Made by a program: the position numbers and the translations under genes. A DNA stretch of 35,638 nucleotides from Sphingomonadales bacterium CG_4_10_14_3_um_filter_58_15 (lineage in GTDB: Bacteria; Pseudomonadota; Alphaproteobacteria; Sphingomonadales; Sphingomonadaceae). Under the pieces are notes generated by a model. It saw nothing but the letters and a program-made list of their open reading frames with translations, ran no database searches and was not told the DNA's origin. Location: assembly GCA_002783865.1 (NCBI GenBank), contig PFJE01000043.1, forward strand, positions 6,154 through 41,791, written 5' to 3'. This document shows, one piece after another, positions 31,773-35,638 of this stretch (position 1 is the first letter of the stretch; every line of letters starts with the position of its first letter).

Positions 31773-34160
31773 TTAACCGATCTTGCGCTTGGCGTAATTG
31801 AGTTCGGTCTTTTTTGTCAGGATGTCATCAAGCACCGCCTGTTTTGATCGCGACTGCACGACCCGCCCTTCAATCTCGCTGGCCGGGATCGCCTTGCTGA
31901 ACAAATGCCCCTGCACCTGCTTGCACCCTGCCAGCTTGACCAGGGCGAGCTGCTCCTCGCTCTCGATCCCCTCGGCGGTCGTAATCATGCCCAGACTCGA
32001 AGCGAGTCCGGTGACCGCGCGAATGATCGCCTGGCAATCGCCCCGGCTATCGACGTCCTCGACGAAGCACCGGTCGATCTTGATCTTGTCGAACGGGAAA
32101 CTGCGCAAATAGTTGAACGAGCTGTAGCCGGTGCCGAAATCATCCAACGCGATCTTGACGCCAAGCGAGTGGATCTTCTTCAACAGATCGAAATTCGACT
32201 GGTTGTGGCTCATGATCACGGTTTCGGTGATCTCCAGTTCCAGCCGGTGCGCTTCCACGCCCGCCGACGCCAGCCCGTGGACGATGGTCGGCAAGAGATT
32301 GGAGCTGCGCATCTGCGCCGGCGACAGGTTGACCGAGACGCTCAGATCGCCGGGCCAGTTTCTCAGTTCCAGAAGCGCCGTCCGGATCACCCATTCGCCC
32401 AGCTGAATGATCAAGCCCGTGGCTTCGGCAACCGGGATGAACTGGTTGGGCATAACCGTGCCCTTGGTCGGATGATTCCAGCGAACCAGCGCTTCATAGC
32501 CGATCCGGCTTTCGCTTTCGATATCGAACAACGGTTGATAATGAAGCTCGAATTCATTCCGTTTAAAGGCCGATTGCAGGTCCAGTTCCAAGGCGCGGCG
32601 GTCCTGCAGCGCCTGCAACATCTGCGGTTCAAAGACCGTCACCCGTCCGCGGCCATTCTCCTTCGACCGGTAGAGCGCGATATCGGCGCATTGCAGCAGA
32701 TCTTCCGGGTTATCCAGATCGTCGGTCGACACCGCAATCCCGATGCTGATGCCCCAGAACAGCTTGTGGCCGTCGATCACCAGCGGATCGGATATATTGT
32801 CGACGATGCCGGATGCGACTCTGGCGACATCCTCGCTGCTCTTGAGCCGGCTCAGGCAGATGGCGAACTCGTCGCCGCTCAACCGCGAGACAATATCATC
32901 AGCCCCGACCGCCTCGGCCAGCCGCTTGCCGACCGCCTGCAGAACCCGGTCGCCGGCGCTGTGCCCCAATGTGTCGTTGATCGCCTTGAACCGGTCAATA
33001 TCGACATAGAGCACGGCGAGACGTTGATTATCTTCCAGCCGCGCCAGCGCCCGTTGCAGCGATTTGTTGAACGATGCCCGGTTGGGCAAGTTGGTCAGGC
33101 TGTCATAATGCGCCAGCTGGGCAATCTGGTCCTTTGCCTGTTTTTCGATCGTGATGTCCGTCGCCGCTCCGCGCAGCGCCTTCGACGGCCCGGTCGAAGA
33201 GTTCATCGAACGACAGGAGATCCGCCACCAGCGATCTTCACCACTGACCGAGATCGGCAGGTCCAGGTCGTGGACCGGTTTGTCCGCCCCGATCAGCCGC
33301 AGCAGCGACTGGCGTTCTTCGCCATTGCTGAACAGATGCGCGATATGCACGCCGTTCAGATCCTCCATGGTCACGCCGGCAGCCTTGGCAAAGCGCGCGG
33401 ACGCCCGGACAATGCGCTTGTCCTCATCGGTTTCCCACAACCAGTCCGAGCTCTGTTCGGCATAGTCGTTGAGCAACAGCTTGACCGTTTCGGCCGCTTC
33501 CTTCTGCTTGGCGGCATAGATATGCCGCTTGGCAAAATTGAAGAAGAACAGGCGGTAGATCGAGTCGATTGAGACCGAAAAGAAGACCAGCAGCCCGACC
33601 GTCGGCAACGCCGCCGCGCCTTTGACATAGAAGAAGGCGATCGTCAGCAGCAGCGTCGGGATGGCGATCGCCGATGTCTGCGCCCGCGGGATGCTGCCAT
33701 AGATGAAGCCGCCGATGATGATGCTGCCCAGCGCCAGTATCACGCTGTTCTCGTTGAACGGGATCTGGCCGAACGCCAGCGGAAAGGCGATACTCAGGTT
33801 GATCGCCAGAGCAATGATGATGCTTTCGACGCGCAGCAGGTGCAGCGCCGAATCGAAATGTTTGATATCAAAAGACCGCGTTTTCTGACGGCGGAAATTG
33901 CGGAAGGAAATGAACATGACGACCGCGATGCCGAACAGGCCTGCGGCCAGAAAGGGCACACTCGCATGCGCATAGAGGTTGGCGATCATATAGATCACCA
34001 CCGGGATCATCACCACCGCGATGATCCGCGACACGTCGCCGATCAGCCTGAGTTGCTGCCGCGCAATCAGCTCTCTCGTCACCGGATCGCGATTCGCCTT
34101 TAACGTCCAGAATTCCTTGTGAATTTCGAACAGGCGCTGCATCATCAAATTTGCGGCCAT
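31773..34160 (-). CDS. Membrane PAS-GGDEF-EAL protein (c-di-GMP cyclase/phosphodiesterase)
   Basis: A 795-residue protein with about five or six N-terminal helices (about 35-215), a PAS-like domain (about 230-345, with SSDWLWETDEDKRIVRASARF), a GGDEF domain (about 360-515) and an EAL domain (about 530-770). The GGDEF signature is SGDEF with YVDIDRFKAINDTLGH intact. The I-site position is GADD instead of RxxD, so no product inhibition is expected. The EAL domain keeps EALVRW, VNLSP, DDFGTGYSS, KIKIDR and AEGIES, so phosphodiesterase activity is likely. I start it at ATG 34160, with AAGG upstream; the frame is open to 34214. Confidence 0.9.
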   Translation of the reverse strand: MAANLMMQRLFEIHKEFWTLKANRDPVTRELIARQQLRLIGDVSRIIAVVMIPVVIYMIANLYAHASVPFLAAGLFGIAVVMFISFRNFRRQKTRSFDIKHFDSALHLLRVESIIIALAINLSIAFPLAFGQIPFNENSVILALGSIIIGGFIYGSIPRAQTSAIAIPTLLLTIAFFYVKGAAALPTVGLLVFFSVSIDSIYRLFFFNFAKRHIYAAKQKEAAETVKLLLNDYAEQSSDWLWETDEDKRIVRASARFAKAAGVTMEDLNGVHIAHLFSNGEERQSLLRLIGADKPVHDLDLPISVSGEDRWWRISCRSMNSSTGPSKALRGAATDITIEKQAKDQIAQLAHYDSLTNLPNRASFNKSLQRALARLEDNQRLAVLYVDIDRFKAINDTLGHSAGDRVLQAVGKRLAEAVGADDIVSRLSGDEFAICLSRLKSSEDVARVASGIVDNISDPLVIDGHKLFWGISIGIAVSTDDLDNPEDLLQCADIALYRSKENGRGRVTVFEPQMLQALQDRRALELDLQSAFKRNEFELHYQPLFDIESESRIGYEALVRWNHPTKGTVMPNQFIPVAEATGLIIQLGEWVIRTALLELRNWPGDLSVSVNLSPAQMRSSNLLPTIVHGLASAGVEAHRLELEITETVIMSHNQSNFDLLKKIHSLGVKIALDDFGTGYSSFNYLRSFPFDKIKIDRCFVEDVDSRGDCQAIIRAVTGLASSLGMITTAEGIESEEQLALVKLAGCKQVQGHLFSKAIPASEIEGRVVQSRSKQAVLDDILTKKTELNYAKRKIG

Positions 34161-34355
34161 TACTCTACCTTGCTTCCCATCATTCGCACCGGCCATGCCA
34201 GCCATCGACCGCAATTCGGAGCGATCCGAACCTTACTGGCAACGGTTGTATCGGATAAAAGTTAAGGACTATTCTTGGCGATCATCGGAACGGCTCCACA
34301 CAGCGCAGCATGGCGGGCCTTGGCATCGCGGCACAAAACAGGGTAACCTGCCGCA

Positions 34356-34976
34356 ATGACCCGCATCCCGCTCACCCGCAACCCGGTCCCGGAGGCGAAA
34401 GCCGCCGCGATCCGCGCTGCCGTTGCCGGTGCCACATCGCTCGGCCCGGACAGCGGCGCGTCCCGCCTCGCCGCGCTCGAGGACGCCGCCGCCTTCCACG
34501 AATTTCTCGGCGACCCGCAGATCCACGCCCCGATCTACACCCTGCCCCGCCCGCTCACCGTCGACTCGGTTCGCGCCTTCATCGCCGACCATGTGGCGCA
34601 GCGCGAACGGGGCACCGGATTGCTCTTTCTCACAATCGACGAGCAGGGCCGGATCAGCGGCTATAGCGATCTGTGCATCTGGCCCGAATGGGCGGCGGGC
34701 GAGCTCGGCGGCGCGCTCCACCCCGACCGCCAGGGCCAGCGCCGCGGCGTCGAGGGCGCGCGGCAGAGCTTCGCCTGGATGTTCGACACGCTCGGCCTCG
34801 ACCTGATCTGCGAAACCGCCTCGCTCGACAACCACCGCACCGCCCATCTGCTCGACGGCCTCGGCTTTAGCCGCATGGGCGAAATAGTGAGCCAGCGCGC
34901 CGACGGCACCACCAGACCCTCGCTGGTCTGGGAAATCACGCGCGAGCAATGGCGGAAAAAGCACCTTCTCCCGTGA
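34356..34976 (+). CDS. GNAT family N-acetyltransferase
   Basis: A 206-residue protein with a GNAT fold of the RimJ/RimL-like type: LLFLTIDEQGRISGYSDLCIWP, ELGGALHPDRQGQRRGVEGA for the acetyl-CoA loop, and LICETASLDNHRTAHLLDGLGF near the end. The substrate is unknown. Its last codons (LLP and the TGA) come from the start of an R1 repeat arm at 34964, so the natural C-terminus has probably been replaced by repeat DNA. It is divergent from the GGDEF-EAL gene by about 195 bp, and the gap shows no clear promoter. Confidence 0.85.
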   Translation: MTRIPLTRNPVPEAKAAAIRAAVAGATSLGPDSGASRLAALEDAAAFHEFLGDPQIHAPIYTLPRPLTVDSVRAFIADHVAQRERGTGLLFLTIDEQGRISGYSDLCIWPEWAAGELGGALHPDRQGQRRGVEGARQSFAWMFDTLGLDLICETASLDNHRTAHLLDGLGFSRMGEIVSQRADGTTRPSLVWEITREQWRKKHLLP

Positions 34977-35070
34977 GGGAGAAGGATACGAAGCCTTGGT
35001 GCCGTAGCCTTGGCGGAGGCGGCTAGGCGCAGTTGGATGAGGGCGTTCCACTGGTCGGCTGCCGTGCCAC
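34964..35070. repeat. R1 repeat arm a, first copy
   Basis: Starts CCTTCTCCCGTGAGGGAGAA, with GGATACG, GGCGGCTAGGCGC and GTTGGATGAGGGCGTTCC in the middle, and ends GGTCGGCTGCCGTGCCAC. It matches the reverse complement of the right arm at 4855-5016. Its first 13 bp are the end of the GNAT gene. Confidence 0.85.
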
Positions 35071-35091
35071 GATGGTCCGGACCATCCCACC

Positions 35092-35197
35092 CCTTCTCCC
35101 GTGAGGGAGAAGGATACGCAATCTTGCTGCCGGAGCGTAGCGCAGGCGGCTAGATGGAGTTGGATGAGGGCGTTCCGAGGGTCGGCTGCCGTGCCAC
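35092..35197. repeat. R1 repeat arm a, second (tandem) copy
   Basis: A direct repeat of the arm at 34964-35070, with the same ends CCTTCTCCCGTGAGGGAGAA and GGTCGGCTGCCGTGCCAC and divergent middle bases. The two are separated by 21 bp containing the short palindrome TGGTCCGGACCA. Confidence 0.85.
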
Positions 35198-35208
35198 TCA
35201 AGTGCAGT

Positions 35209-35279
35209 ACACCCTCACCCAGCTCCGACTAGGCAGCAAGCTGCCAAGTCTGCACAACCCTCTGCCGCACGGGAGAGGG
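35209..35279. repeat. R1 repeat arm b (inverted arm)
   Basis: Starts ACACCCTCACCCAGCTCC, contains ACTAGGCAGCAAGCTGCCAA and ends CACGGGAGAGGG. It closely matches the reverse complement of the left arm of the copy at 4855. With the preceding arm a it makes one complete palindromic element. Confidence 0.85.
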
Positions 35280-35335
35280 CACTTAACACCCCCGCAAATC
35301 CATGATAGCGCCCCGCCATCGAAACCCTGTTCCTC

Positions 35336-35638
35336 TTGACCGGCCTCGCCCTCGCCACCACCGGCCTCGCGCTGATGCTGCGCAGCGATCTGTTGTACAT
35401 CCGGGGCGGCACCCGCCGCGTGCCCGCCCAGATCATCCGCCACCAGCTCCGCCGCCGCGGCGGCGCGACGCTGTACAGCGCGGTGCTGCTGGTGCCCGAC
35501 GAGCGCGGCGGCTTTATCGAGGTCCGCGACCCGCTGACCACGCCGTTCCCGACCCCGGTGATCGGCGAGCGCCTCCCCGTCGTCCACCCGATCGGCTACC
35601 CGGCAAAAGCGCGCATCCCCTATCCGTGGTTCCGGGCG
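35336..35638 (+). CDS. DUF3592-like membrane-anchored protein, N-terminal part
   Basis: An open frame of 101 codons that continues past the window end. It reads a hydrophobic start (LTGLALATTGLALML), then RRVPAQIIRHQLRRRGG, VLLVPDERGGFIEVRDPL and HPIGYPAKARIPYPWFRA. The extracytoplasmic pattern with a final PxxARI resembles DUF3592-like proteins, of unknown function. No ATG is available in this frame after the TAG at 35306, and TTG 35336 is the best start visible. Dropping one C from the run at 35311-35314 would join the frame to ATG 35302, so a frameshift or sequence error is possible. Confidence 0.6.
   Translation, partial: MTGLALATTGLALMLRSDLLYIRGGTRRVPAQIIRHQLRRRGGATLYSAVLLVPDERGGFIEVRDPLTTPFPTPVIGERLPVVHPIGYPAKARIPYPWFRA

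Noticed and set aside
31905-33572. Plus-strand open frame of 555 codons opposite the GGDEF-EAL gene
   Set aside because: The minus strand carries full GGDEF and EAL motifs; the plus frame has none and no ribosome-binding site.
35198-35587. Minus-strand frame of 129 codons near the window end
   Set aside because: It spans a repeat arm and is antisense to the DUF3592-like frame; its C-terminal part is repeat translation.

Overview
The window looks like a chromosomal segment from a sphingomonad-type alphaproteobacterium (Sphingomonadales). The grounds are an aa3 oxidase operon in the order ctaC-ctaD-ctaB-coxF-ctaG-ctaE-DUF983-SURF1-thrC, a pyrE-pdxJ-acpS-lepB cluster, EthA-type monooxygenases, and GC-rich palindromic intergenic repeats of a kind common in this order. 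The genus is not determined. Most of the content is housekeeping. I saw no tRNA, rRNA, CRISPR array, phage or intact insertion sequence.

Layout. 1-956 (minus): start of a type II secretion cluster (gspC, then the first 45 codons of gspD). 1053-3325 (minus): operon of an SMP-30/gluconolactonase-like protein, a VIT1/CCC1 metal transporter and a HAD hydrolase. 3412-6682 (plus): an aldehyde dehydrogenase and a ThDP-dependent decarboxylase/synthase, separated by a 160-bp palindromic repeat. 6689-9294 (minus): MntP manganese exporter, EVE-domain protein, and two fasciclin lipoproteins each followed by its own terminator. 9419-19258 (minus): an almost gapless 13-gene run. It starts with cytochrome c oxidase structural and assembly genes and continues through threonine synthase, an rRNA-methyltransferase-like protein, a FolB-family enzyme and a pteridine-reductase-like SDR. 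A good sigma70-like promoter precedes ctaC. 19498-22306 (plus): pyrE, pdxJ, acpS and lepB, with a palindromic repeat between pdxJ and acpS. 22630-24494 (minus): argC and an NlpC/P60 peptidase. 24860-26559 (plus): an ACR3/BASS-like transporter and a TauE/SafE transporter, apparently set between the NlpC/P60 gene and the M17 aminopeptidase at 26608-28026 (minus). 28066-31623 (minus): two paralogous EthA-like Baeyer-Villiger monooxygenases flanking a PilZ protein. 31773-34160 (minus): a membrane PAS-GGDEF-EAL protein. 34356-35638 (plus): a GNAT acetyltransferase, a cluster of three repeat arms, and the start of a DUF3592-like gene cut by the window edge.

I found no convincing new multi-gene system. 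The most unusual features are in the DNA around the genes. A perfect intrinsic-terminator hairpin lies inside the first codons of the DUF983 gene, just after ctaE. Palindromic repeats supply the Shine-Dalgarno of acpS and the stop codon of the GNAT gene. A 53-aa CoxF-like ORF is hidden between ctaB and ctaG. A nested palindrome lies upstream of one monooxygenase. The ThDP enzyme has Asp at the usual catalytic Glu position.
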